Assembly: GCA_946629475.1 (NCBI GenBank)
Contig: CAMOXX010000077.1
Location: forward strand, 1-10,896
Direction: 5' to 3'
DNA from: an uncultured Blautia sp.
GTDB lineage: Bacteria > Bacillota > Clostridia > Lachnospirales > Lachnospiraceae
Length of the DNA: 10,896 bases
Shown one piece after another: positions 1 to 6,325 of this stretch. Numbering within the stretch: position 1 is the stretch's first letter; every line of letters starts with the position of its first letter. Made by a program: the position numbers and the translations under genes. The notes beneath the pieces were generated by a model that was given only the letters and a program-made list of their open reading frames with translations, made no database searches and was not told the DNA's origin.

Positions 1-465
1 TGCTTCGCTCTCCAGGATATCCGGCCAGATCGTTCCCTGCGCGAGGAACTCCACACCGCTCAGCTTCCGGGCTTCTTCCGCAAAGACATCGATAAACTCT
101 TCTCCGATAATGTGTCTCTTCTGCTCCGGATCTTCGACCCCGGCAAGCTTATCCAGGAAACGGTCCACAGCATCCACATAGATCAGGTTCGCGTTCATCT
201 GATTCCTGAACACCTCGATCACCTGCTCCGGTTCTCCTTTACGCAGCAGACCGTGATTCACGTGAACACAGACCAGATTCTGTCCGATCGCCTTGATCAG
301 AAGGGCAGCAACCACAGAAGAGTCCACTCCGCCGGAGAGGGCAAGAAGCACCTTTTTGTCTCCCACCTGATTTTTGATCGCATCGATCTGCTCAGCGATA
401 AACGCTTCTGCAAGCTCAGGAGTTTCAATTCTTTTCATGTCATCCGGGCGTCTGTTGTTCTCCAT
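1..465 (-). CDS. guaA: GMP synthase, ATP-pyrophosphatase subunit (partial, 3' end beyond window)
   Basis: Makes GMP from XMP, ATP and an ammonia donor, the last step of de novo guanine nucleotide synthesis in the cytoplasm. The visible 155 codons contain the PP-loop LSGGVDSSV (about residues 44-52), then VCVHVNHGLLRKGE, the motif RHIIGEEFIDVF, and QGTIWPDILES, all typical of the GuaA synthetase domain. The start is the ATG at 465-463: a GGAGG lies 7 bases upstream, and an in-frame TAA lies eight codons before the ATG. The protein therefore begins almost directly at the ATP-pyrophosphatase domain. The glutamine amidotransferase domain that normally occupies the first ~190 residues of bacterial GuaA is not encoded upstream, where the CYTH gene lies. 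This resembles the two-subunit GMP synthases known from archaea. The dimerisation domain would lie beyond base 1. The family call is secure; the separate-subunit reading is inferred from the start. Confidence 0.9.
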   Translation of the reverse strand, partial: MENNRRPDDMKRIETPELAEAFIAEQIDAIKNQVGDKKVLLALSGGVDSSVVAALLIKAIGQNLVCVHVNHGLLRKGEPEQVIEVFRNQMNANLIYVDAVDRFLDKLAGVEDPEQKRHIIGEEFIDVFAEEARKLSGVEFLAQGTIWPDILESEA

Positions 466-513
466 TTTTTGTCCTCCATTCTGCTGTGTAATTTATAATG
501 TTGTAACTGTTCA

Positions 514-531
514 GGTTCTCAGGACAGAACC
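514..531. repeat. Small perfect inverted repeat between CYTH gene and guaA
   Basis: GGTTCT and AGAACC form a 6-bp stem around a 6-base loop, in the 99-base gap between the CYTH stop and the guaA start. No T-tract follows on the minus strand, so it does not look like an intrinsic terminator. It may be an mRNA structure or a protein-binding site. I see no convincing -35/-10 pair for a separate guaA promoter in this gap, so guaA may be read through from upstream. Confidence 0.35.
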
Positions 532-564
532 ATTGCTGAGCAGTCAAGATAACCTTTCAACATG

Positions 565-1062
565 TCAGGCGCAGCCTGCACGTGTCTTCTGCCAGTATGC
601 TCCCATTGTCTGGGAAGGATCCCGGGTCACCTCATCGCTTAAGTATCCGGCAAGCCCGTCTGATGCAGGATCCCAGTTTTCCGCTTCTTCTATGCTTCCA
701 AATTCCACCTCGGCATACCAGAATTCCGTAGGCATCCCCTCATCAACATGATTTACTTCAAGTGTCAGTCCCCCGCTGAGCTGGTAGGATCTGCGCAGCT
801 TCGGAATCAGCGGCAGGCCGATCAGGTCCTCCAGCTCCCGGAATTTTTCCTCCGGGACAGAAATCTCGATCTCCTTGCGTGCCAGAGTCCCACGGGATTT
901 GAAACAGACAATATACTCTGTTTTTCCGCCTGTTTCGGCCTCCTCACGGATGCGGACCGTAGGTCCGACCGAGATATAGCCCTGACGCATAAACTGCTCC
1001 GTCACAAATGGCAGCTGCATTTCCGGCCACCCGCTGACCATCCATTTTCGCTCTATTTCCAT
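565..1062 (-). CDS. CYTH-domain protein (triphosphate tunnel metalloenzyme family)
   Basis: A 165-residue single-domain CYTH protein. The family folds into a beta-barrel tunnel that binds triphosphate groups and divalent metal; members include inorganic triphosphatases, thiamine triphosphatases and class IV adenylate cyclases. The N-terminus carries the ExExK signature (EIERK, residues 2-6). Further alternating charged strands follow: RIRE (37-40), FKSRG (54-58), KEIEI (63-67), KLRRSY (88-93), LEV (101-103) and AEVEF (117-121). These match the tunnel-lining Arg/Lys and metal-binding Glu pattern. The ATG at 1062 is preceded by AAGGAG at 9 bases. It lies 32 bases after the nrdD stop, so it is probably cotranscribed with nrdD. 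By family knowledge a small inorganic triphosphatase is the most likely activity, but the substrate cannot be read from the sequence. Confidence 0.85.
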   Translation of the reverse strand: MEIERKWMVSGWPEMQLPFVTEQFMRQGYISVGPTVRIREEAETGGKTEYIVCFKSRGTLARKEIEISVPEEKFRELEDLIGLPLIPKLRRSYQLSGGLTLEVNHVDEGMPTEFWYAEVEFGSIEEAENWDPASDGLAGYLSDEVTRDPSQTMGAYWQKTRAGCA

Positions 1063-1094
1063 TACCGGCCGCTCCTTCTCTGCAGAATATCTGT

Positions 1095-3527
1095 TCAGTC
1101 CATCTCCTCATCCACATATTTCTGGATATTCGATGCATTGACGTATTTCTTCATGTGTTCGCCATCGGTAATCACGAGCGTTGGAGCCTGCATGATTCCG
1201 AACTGTCTTGCCATGTCCGGATTCTGCTCCGCATCGATCACCTCGTACTCTTCGCCCTCCAGCATCTTTTTGGCCATACGGCAGTTCGGGCAGGTGCTGG
1301 TCGTAAACAGATACTTGTGTGTCTTAACAGGCTGTACATCCACCTCGCCGCTCCGGATGGTCACCATGCTGGTGTGCACCCGCGTAATATTTCCGGCATC
1401 CTCATTCTGCGGGCGAAGGTTACAGGATGCTCCTTCTTTTTCCTTAACCTCGGAATGCATCACATCGTACAGCGTACGGTTCTTGTATTCCTGGGCTTTT
1501 CCATCGTTCCAGTTCTGTACCGGACGGTAATAGCCTGTGATCCGGCTGTAAACCTCGGCTTTCTTTCCGCACTTCGGACATGTGAAGTGTTCTCCCGTCA
1601 GATAGCCGTGCTCGGAGCATACAGAGTAGGTCGGTGAGATTGTATAGTACGGAAGCCTGTAGTTCTCAGCGATCTTCCGCACCAGGGACGCCGCCGCCTT
1701 CCAGTCGGGAAGCTTCTCTCCAAGGAATCCGTGGAACACGGTTCCCGATGTGTAGAGTGTCTGCAGTTCATCCTGCACATCAAGTGCGTCAAAGATATCT
1801 GCAGTATACTCGACCGGCAGATGGGAGCTGTTGGTATAGTAAGGTGTATCGCCCTTGCTGCCTGCGGTGCGGATATCCGGCCAGCGTTCCCTGTCGTGCT
1901 TGGCAAGACGGTATGCGGTGGATTCTGCCGGGGAAGCCTCCAGATTAAAGAGCTCACCCGGGTACATCTCCTGATAATCCGCAAGGCGCTCGCGCATATG
2001 GCGGAGTACCTCCTGCGAGAATTTCTGCGTACGCTCATCCGACATGTCGCAGCCCAGCCAGCAGGCATTCAGGCCAACCTCATTCATGCCGACCAGACCG
2101 ATCGTGGAGAAATGATTGTCAAAAGAGCCAAGGTATCTCTTGGTATAAGGATACAGCCCCTCGTTCAGCAGCTTAGTAATCACATCCCTCTTAATGTGAA
2201 GGGAACGGGCCGCGATATCCATCATATGGTCGAGCCTTCTGTAAAACTCCTCGGGAGTCTTTGACAGATAAGCGATTCTCGGCATGTTGATGGTGACAAC
2301 ACCGACCGAACCGGTGCTCTCCCCGGAGCCGAAGAAACCGCCGCTCTTTTTACGAAGCTCACGAAGGTCCAGCCTCAGCCGGCAGCACATGCTCCGGATA
2401 TCACTCGGCTTCATATCGCTGTTGATATAGTTGGAAAAATACGGTGTTCCGTACTTGGCGGTCATCTCAAACAGAAGACGGTTGTTCTCGGTATCGGACC
2501 AGTCAAATTCTTTGGTGATGGAGTAGGTCGGGATCGGATACTGGAATCCTCTGCCATGGGCATCTCCCTCGATCATCGTCTCGATAAAGGCCCGGTTGAT
2601 CATATCCATCTCGCGCTTGCAGTCCTTGTATTTGAAATCCTGCTCTTTTCCCCCTACGATAGCGGGAAGCTCTGCCAGATCATCAGGCACCGTCCAGTCC
2701 AGCGTGATGTTGGAGAAAGGAGCCTGTGTTCCCCAGCGGCTGGGTGTATTGACTCCATAGATAAAGGACTCAATGCACTTTTTGACCTCCGGGTAGGTAA
2801 GCCCGTCCGTCTTTACAAACGGCGCAAGGTAGGTGTCAAAGGAAGAGAACGCCTGGGCGCCGGCCCATTCATTCTGCATAATACCGAGGAAATTGACCAT
2901 CTGGTTGCAGAGCACGCTCAGATGCTTTGCCGGCGCGGATGTGATTTTTCCTTCGATTCCGCCAAGACCTTCCTGAATCAGCTGCTTCAGGGACCATCCT
3001 GCACAGTAGCCGGTCAGCATCGAAAGGTCATGAAGGTGAAGATCCGCGTTCCTGTGGGCATCAGCGATCTCATTGTCGTAAATCTCGCTCAGCCAGTAGT
3101 TGGCAGTGACGGCGCCCGAGTTGCTCAGGATCAGGCCGCCCACCGAATAGGTGACCGTCGAGTTTTCCTTTACACGCCAGTCCTCCACCTTGACATAGCT
3201 GTTCACGATCTCCTTGTAATCAAGGATCGTGGACTTCATGTTGCGGACTTTTTCGCGCTGCTTGCGGTAGAGGATGTATGCCTTGGCCACATCCGCGTAC
3301 CCGGCCTGGATCAGAACGTTTTCAACGCTGTCCTGTATGTCCTCCACCGTTATCTTGTCCAGCTTTATTTTGTTCTGGAAATCAGCGGTGGTCCGAAGGC
3401 CCAGAAGCTCTATCATATCACTGCTGTACATCTTTTCCTTGGCGTCAAATGCCTTGGTGATGGCTCCGGTGATTTTGCTCATCTGAAAATCAGCAATCTC
3501 ACCGTCTCTTTTTACTACCTGAAACAT
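1095..3527 (-). CDS. nrdD: Anaerobic (class III) ribonucleoside-triphosphate reductase with fused thioredoxin-like domain
   Basis: Reduces ribonucleotides to deoxyribonucleotides by glycyl-radical chemistry under anaerobic conditions in the cytoplasm. An ATP-cone regulatory domain fills about residues 1-95. The catalytic barrel follows, with candidate active-site cysteines at 175 (GYCAGWSL) and 381/382 (SMCCRL), and SGGFFGSGESTGSVG at 395-409. A zinc-site region contains C637, C650 and C653 (TCPKCGKK). The glycyl-radical loop is RITGYYRPVQNWN, with Gly665 the likely radical residue. About 75 C-terminal residues (736-810) form an extra thioredoxin/glutaredoxin-like domain with the redox motif CPNC (746-749) and a cis-proline-type APTL (781-784). 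At 810 residues it is about 100 longer than E. coli NrdD (712), in part because of this domain. The ATG at 3527 has an AGGGGG about 6 bases upstream. No activase gene (nrdG) is adjacent; a CYTH gene follows. Upstream are a sigma-A promoter and NrdR-box-like palindromes. Confidence 0.96.
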   Translation of the reverse strand: MFQVVKRDGEIADFQMSKITGAITKAFDAKEKMYSSDMIELLGLRTTADFQNKIKLDKITVEDIQDSVENVLIQAGYADVAKAYILYRKQREKVRNMKSTILDYKEIVNSYVKVEDWRVKENSTVTYSVGGLILSNSGAVTANYWLSEIYDNEIADAHRNADLHLHDLSMLTGYCAGWSLKQLIQEGLGGIEGKITSAPAKHLSVLCNQMVNFLGIMQNEWAGAQAFSSFDTYLAPFVKTDGLTYPEVKKCIESFIYGVNTPSRWGTQAPFSNITLDWTVPDDLAELPAIVGGKEQDFKYKDCKREMDMINRAFIETMIEGDAHGRGFQYPIPTYSITKEFDWSDTENNRLLFEMTAKYGTPYFSNYINSDMKPSDIRSMCCRLRLDLRELRKKSGGFFGSGESTGSVGVVTINMPRIAYLSKTPEEFYRRLDHMMDIAARSLHIKRDVITKLLNEGLYPYTKRYLGSFDNHFSTIGLVGMNEVGLNACWLGCDMSDERTQKFSQEVLRHMRERLADYQEMYPGELFNLEASPAESTAYRLAKHDRERWPDIRTAGSKGDTPYYTNSSHLPVEYTADIFDALDVQDELQTLYTSGTVFHGFLGEKLPDWKAAASLVRKIAENYRLPYYTISPTYSVCSEHGYLTGEHFTCPKCGKKAEVYSRITGYYRPVQNWNDGKAQEYKNRTLYDVMHSEVKEKEGASCNLRPQNEDAGNITRVHTSMVTIRSGEVDVQPVKTHKYLFTTSTCPNCRMAKKMLEGEEYEVIDAEQNPDMARQFGIMQAPTLVITDGEHMKKYVNASNIQKYVDEEMD

Positions 3528-3566
3528 GTCTTTCCCCCTGCCTTTATACTTTTTTCGATAAAATAT

Positions 3567-3588
3567 ACCCGGTCATTGTTCTCCGGGT
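3567..3588 (-). other. Hairpin in the nrdD 5' leader, near the start codon
   Basis: ACCCGG and CCGGGT form a perfect 6-bp stem with a 10-base loop, about 39 bases before the nrdD start. It sits inside the roughly 118-base untranslated leader predicted from the promoter at 3652-3680. No T-tract follows, so it is unlikely to be a terminator. It may affect mRNA stability or translation. I recognise no known riboswitch here. Confidence 0.35.
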
Positions 3589-3606
3589 TACTCTTTTTTC
3601 TGTCAT

Positions 3607-3631
3607 GGCCCAGGGCCGGCACTGCCGCCGG
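3607..3631 (-). other. GC-rich, mutually exclusive hairpins in the nrdD leader
   Basis: Two short stems share bases and cannot form together. CCGGC/GCCGG (3616-3620 with 3627-3631) has a 6-base loop. GGCC/GGCC (3607-3610 with 3614-3617) has a 3-base loop. They lie near the 5' end of the predicted nrdD transcript. This could be regulatory or chance GC-rich folding; no conserved riboswitch core is recognisable. Confidence 0.25.
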
Positions 3632-3651
3632 TTTCCTTTAGCCGCAACGCT

Positions 3652-3680
3652 ATTGTATCAGAGGAATCGAGTTACGTCAA
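3652..3680 (-). promoter_or_regulatory. Sigma-A promoter of nrdD
   Basis: On the minus strand, TTGACG (3680-3675) and TACAAT (3657-3652) are separated by exactly 17 bases. Each hexamer matches the housekeeping consensus at five of six positions. Transcription should start near 3645, giving a leader of about 118 bases before the nrdD ATG. The NrdR-like boxes lie immediately upstream of the -35. This is the clearest promoter in the window and separates the nrdD unit from hflX. Confidence 0.75.
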
Positions 3681-3687
3681 CCAAAAA

Positions 3688-3703
3688 ACACCATATCTTG
3701 TGT
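3688..3703 (-). promoter_or_regulatory. Candidate NrdR box 1
   Basis: The minus strand reads ACACAAGATATGGTGT. It matches the published NrdR box consensus acaCwAtATaTwGtgt at 14 of 16 positions and has perfect ACAC/GTGT ends. NrdR is the ATP/dATP-sensing repressor of ribonucleotide reductase genes. The box lies 7 bases upstream of the nrdD -35. Location in front of nrdD and pairing with a second site support the call. Confidence 0.65.
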
Positions 3704-3719
3704 TTCAATTTTGTTACAT

Positions 3720-3735
3720 CCACAAGATAGGTGTT
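3720..3735 (-). promoter_or_regulatory. Candidate NrdR box 2 (degenerate)
   Basis: The minus strand reads AACACCTATCTTGTGG. It resembles the complement of box 1 with one base missing in one half and a changed last base. Its centre is about 31-32 bases from the centre of box 1, three helical turns, the spacing known for paired NrdR boxes. Because of the missing base it is weaker evidence than box 1. Confidence 0.5.
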
Positions 3736-3834
3736 TTGTGCATTTTTCCTATAAGCCCTCAAAAGGGCCTTTCCATTGATGTCAGAAAGAACCGCATCTG
3801 CTCAGCGGCAAATACTTCGCCCTGTTCTGAACAG

Positions 3835-5079
3835 TTACGCAGAACCTACCCTGTAGTAGATCTCCATCGGGACTTCCGCCTTTACAGCGATTCCCTGTTC
3901 CGTATATTCCTCTTCGATGAGCTTCCCCGATGTCCGGATCAGCTGAATCAATCCTGCATCATTATAAGGGAAAACTCTCTCAATGTAAACCATATTTTCG
4001 GATAAAATCTTTTCGAGCAGTTCTTTCAGTTCAGACAGACCACTTCCGGTTTTTGCCGAAATTTTCAGAGAATGATCCGCCCTGAAATCGCGAAGCGATG
4101 AAACCTCCGGCAGATCCTGTTTGTTAAACAGTGTGATAATCGTATGATTCAGTGCCCCCAGCTCATGCAGCGTGTCATACACGGTATGCATCTGCATCTC
4201 GGCGTGCGGATTGCCCGCATCCACCACATGGATGATATAGTCGGCATACTTTGCTTCCTCGAGCGTGCTCCGGAAGGCATCGATCAGATGGTGCGGCAGT
4301 TTATTGATAAATCCAACCGTATCCGTCAGCAGAATCTGCCCTCCCTGCGGCAGAGGAAGGAGCCTGGTGGTAGGATCCAGCGTTGCGAACAGCTTGTCCT
4401 CCGACAGTACCTCCGCGCCGGTCAGCGCGTTCAGAAGGGTCGATTTGCCCGCATTGGTGTAGCCCACAATCGCCGCGGTCTTCAGGTTTCCCCTGCTCCG
4501 TCCTTTCCGGATCAGCTCCCTGTGCTTTTCCACCTGCCGGAGTTCTTCCTTCAGCGCGGATATCCTGGTGCGGATCAGGCGTCTGTCGGTCTCCAGTTTC
4601 TTTTCACCGGGTCCGCGGGTGCCAATGCCTCCGCCGAGCCGGGACAGTGACGCGCCGAGGCCGGAAAGCCTCTGGGCGCGGTACCTGAGCTGTGCCAGCT
4701 CCACCTGGATTTTTCCCTCACTGGTTACGGCATGCGCCGCGAAGATATCCAGAATCAGCAGCGTACGGTCCATCACTTTGATCTGAAGCTCCCGCTCAAG
4801 ATTGTTCATCTGGGCTGGAGACAGCTCATCATCGCATACTACCCCATTGGCAGAAAGCGCAGCGATCAGCCCCCTGAGCTCCTCGATCTTTCCCGTCCCG
4901 ATATAGGTTCCGGGATGGATCTTTTCACGGTTCTGGACCAGTCTTCCGACAGGATATGCCCCCGCTGTTTTTACAAGCTCCGCAAGCTCATCCAGCGACT
5001 CCTCCATGTTTTCGGCATCCGACTTCTGAACTCCGACAAGAATGACTCTTTCTTCGACTGTATCAATAATATCCGTCAT
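3835..5079 (-). CDS. hflX: GTPase HflX
   Basis: A ribosome-associated GTPase that binds the large subunit and in several bacteria splits stalled or hibernating 70S ribosomes. With the chosen start it is 414 residues. The N-terminal HflX domain contains IHPGTYIGTGK (about 54-64), and the glycine-rich GGGIGTRGPGEKKLETDR follows at about 149-166. The G domain shows G1 GYTNAGKST (206-214), G2 ATLDPTTR (232-239), G3 DTVGF (253-257), G4 NKQD (319-322) and G5 SAK (341-343). All GTPase motifs are intact. The frame stays open to an ATG at 5175, but that extension (a run of Met/Thr/Ile/Lys) is only the lipoprotein tail repeat read in another frame. The ATG at 5079, overlapping the upstream stop by 17 bases, gives the normal family N-terminus. 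None of the possible starts has a clear ribosome binding site, so translational coupling is likely. Confidence 0.93.
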   Translation of the reverse strand: MTDIIDTVEERVILVGVQKSDAENMEESLDELAELVKTAGAYPVGRLVQNREKIHPGTYIGTGKIEELRGLIAALSANGVVCDDELSPAQMNNLERELQIKVMDRTLLILDIFAAHAVTSEGKIQVELAQLRYRAQRLSGLGASLSRLGGGIGTRGPGEKKLETDRRLIRTRISALKEELRQVEKHRELIRKGRSRGNLKTAAIVGYTNAGKSTLLNALTGAEVLSEDKLFATLDPTTRLLPLPQGGQILLTDTVGFINKLPHHLIDAFRSTLEEAKYADYIIHVVDAGNPHAEMQMHTVYDTLHELGALNHTIITLFNKQDLPEVSSLRDFRADHSLKISAKTGSGLSELKELLEKILSENMVYIERVFPYNDAGLIQLIRTSGKLIEEEYTEQGIAVKAEVPMEIYYRVGSA

Positions 5080-6313
5080 CGTAATAGTATTCATCGTAAT
5101 AACTTTCGTCGTAATAGTTTTCGTCGTAATAGCTTTCGTCATAATAGCCGCTGTCATCGTAACTGCCTTCGTCATAGGAGGACGTTTCCCCGGCGCTTCC
5201 GTCCGAAGCTGTTTCGGACGTGGTCTCCTCCGTCACATCCTCCGTAACCGCGGCCTTCTTCCTCGATTTCAGGAAATCCAGCTCCTTGGCCGCCTGAGCG
5301 TCCTCCGGGAACATCGTGACATAATCCTGCGCCAGGCTTTCCGCCTTTTCAAAATCCAGTTTTTTCTCGTACACGATGATCTCATTGAACAGAAGGCTCT
5401 GCAGCTCCTCGGTGGACGCATAGGGTTTCCCCTTCTGGATATTATCGAGGGCAGAATCAAAGCTGCTCTCCTCCATATCGCACAGGGCAAGCCCGTTAAA
5501 GGCCTTGGCGGCACTCCCGCCGTCCTCAAGATACTGCTGGTACATGGCCCGCGCCTTGGAGCTTAAATGCTGCGCGTTGTATACCATTCCCATGAGAAGC
5601 AGCGCCTCGGTACTTCCGGCATTGACCGCCGATGTAAGCTCCGCCGTTGCCGTCGCATAGTCCTCCATATAGTAGTAAACACGCCCTCTGTCGCAGTAAT
5701 CCTCCGCGGTCTCCGGACTGTTCTGCAGGGAGGTTTCCAGAAATCTGGTTCCGTCTGCCTCCATCCCCCGTTCAATATACTGCTGATAAATGCGGATCGC
5801 CATCTCATAGCCTTCGGCATGGGCATAGGCGAGGTCGAAGCTGTCCGAAGCTTCCTCATAAGCATCCATCGCAAGGGCCACCGCGCCTGTGAGGAAGCAG
5901 GTCTCAGCGTTCTCACCGTAATCTACCAGAAGGGACTGGCAGTCCGCCATCGCGTTGTCAAACTGATCGTCCTTCAGGTAAGCTGTCGCGCGGTAATAGA
6001 GCAGGTCCCTGCGGGTCGGCTTGTCCACCTTTTCCCCGTTCAGGCTTCGGGTAAACCAGACAATTGCATCCTCATAGTTTCCCATGCGCAGGCAGGCAAT
6101 CCCCGCCCCCCGTGCGGACATGACCGGAAGCACTCCTTGATTGCAGCACTCCTCATAGCCCTTCAGCGCATATTCATAGCTTCCCTGCTCCAGATCCCTT
6201 CCGGCCTGAAGGTAAGCCTCCGATGGCTCTTCACACCCGGAGAGGGCGAGCATCAGCGAGGAGATGAGCACCAGAGCGCCTTTACGATAGAATTTTTTAT
6301 TGCAGAATTGCAT
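5063..6313 (-). CDS. TPR-repeat lipoprotein with Tyr/Asp-rich C-terminal tail
   Basis: A 416-residue predicted exported lipoprotein, anchored on the outer face of the membrane. A basic, hydrophobic signal peptide ends in the lipobox LSGC, with Cys27 the likely lipidated residue. Residues about 31-355 are helical tetratricopeptide-like repeats (around eight units, such as YLQAGRDLEQGSYEYALKGY), a protein-interaction scaffold. A Thr/Ser/Glu-rich linker follows. The last 38 residues hold 15 Tyr and 14 Asp/Glu, built on the five-residue unit YYDES. The ATG at 6313 has AAGGAG at 8 bases, which overlaps the stop of the upstream nucleotidyltransferase, so the two are in one operon. The 3' end overlaps the hflX start. 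The partner and function are unknown; I recognise the architecture, not a named family. Confidence 0.88.
   Translation of the reverse strand: MQFCNKKFYRKGALVLISSLMLALSGCEEPSEAYLQAGRDLEQGSYEYALKGYEECCNQGVLPVMSARGAGIACLRMGNYEDAIVWFTRSLNGEKVDKPTRRDLLYYRATAYLKDDQFDNAMADCQSLLVDYGENAETCFLTGAVALAMDAYEEASDSFDLAYAHAEGYEMAIRIYQQYIERGMEADGTRFLETSLQNSPETAEDYCDRGRVYYYMEDYATATAELTSAVNAGSTEALLLMGMVYNAQHLSSKARAMYQQYLEDGGSAAKAFNGLALCDMEESSFDSALDNIQKGKPYASTEELQSLLFNEIIVYEKKLDFEKAESLAQDYVTMFPEDAQAAKELDFLKSRKKAAVTEDVTEETTSETASDGSAGETSSYDEGSYDDSGYYDESYYDENYYDESYYDEYYYDDGYY
5072..5146 (-). repeat. 15-bp tandem repeat encoding the lipoprotein tail
   Basis: Five consecutive 15-base units on the minus strand follow the pattern TATTACGACGAAAGC, with small variations, and encode YYDES-like pentapeptides. 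The last unit contains the proposed hflX ATG (5079-5077). Since 15 is a multiple of three, copy-number change would keep both frames intact. It would lengthen the lipoprotein tail and any upstream extension of hflX. Confidence 0.85.
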
Positions 6314-6325
6314 CCCAGATTCTCC

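Larger units (their letters stand above)
3685..3737 (-). repeat. Long imperfect inverted repeat upstream of nrdD (operator and/or hflX terminator)
   Basis: Arms 3685-3702 and 3721-3737 pair over 17 bp with a single bulged A at 3693 and an 18-base loop. On the minus strand the 3' arm runs into six T residues, which would suit an intrinsic terminator for hflX. However, the stem is AT-rich and the loop is long for a terminator. Each arm is also itself a near-palindrome resembling an NrdR box, so an operator is the competing and, I think, better reading. Both functions could coexist. Nearer the hflX stop, a 6-bp hairpin at 3753-3770 lacks any T-tract. Confidence 0.55.

Noticed and set aside
2556..3641. 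A 361-codon open frame on the plus strand opposite the 5' half of nrdD and its leader
   Set aside because: It is antisense to the nrdD ATP cone and catalytic domain; the long open frame follows from nrdD codon use. No domain is recognisable.
3753..3770. Small GGCCC/GGGCT hairpin considered as the hflX terminator
   Set aside because: The stem is only 6 bp including a G-T pair, and an A-rich rather than T-rich sequence follows on the minus strand.
3822..3834. Palindrome CTGTTCTGAACAG directly after the hflX stop codon
   Set aside because: As RNA only four pairs around a five-base loop could form, no T-tract follows, and no known operator matches; most likely chance.
5072..5146. Regularly spaced repeat considered as a CRISPR-like array
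   Set aside because: The 15-bp units are contiguous with no spacers, and they are in-frame codons for the lipoprotein tail.
5080..5175. N-terminal extension of HflX from the ATG at 5175
   Set aside because: The extra 32 residues are a Thr/Ile/Lys/Met run from the tandem repeat read in another frame, with no ribosome binding site; the family N-terminus begins after the ATG at 5079.
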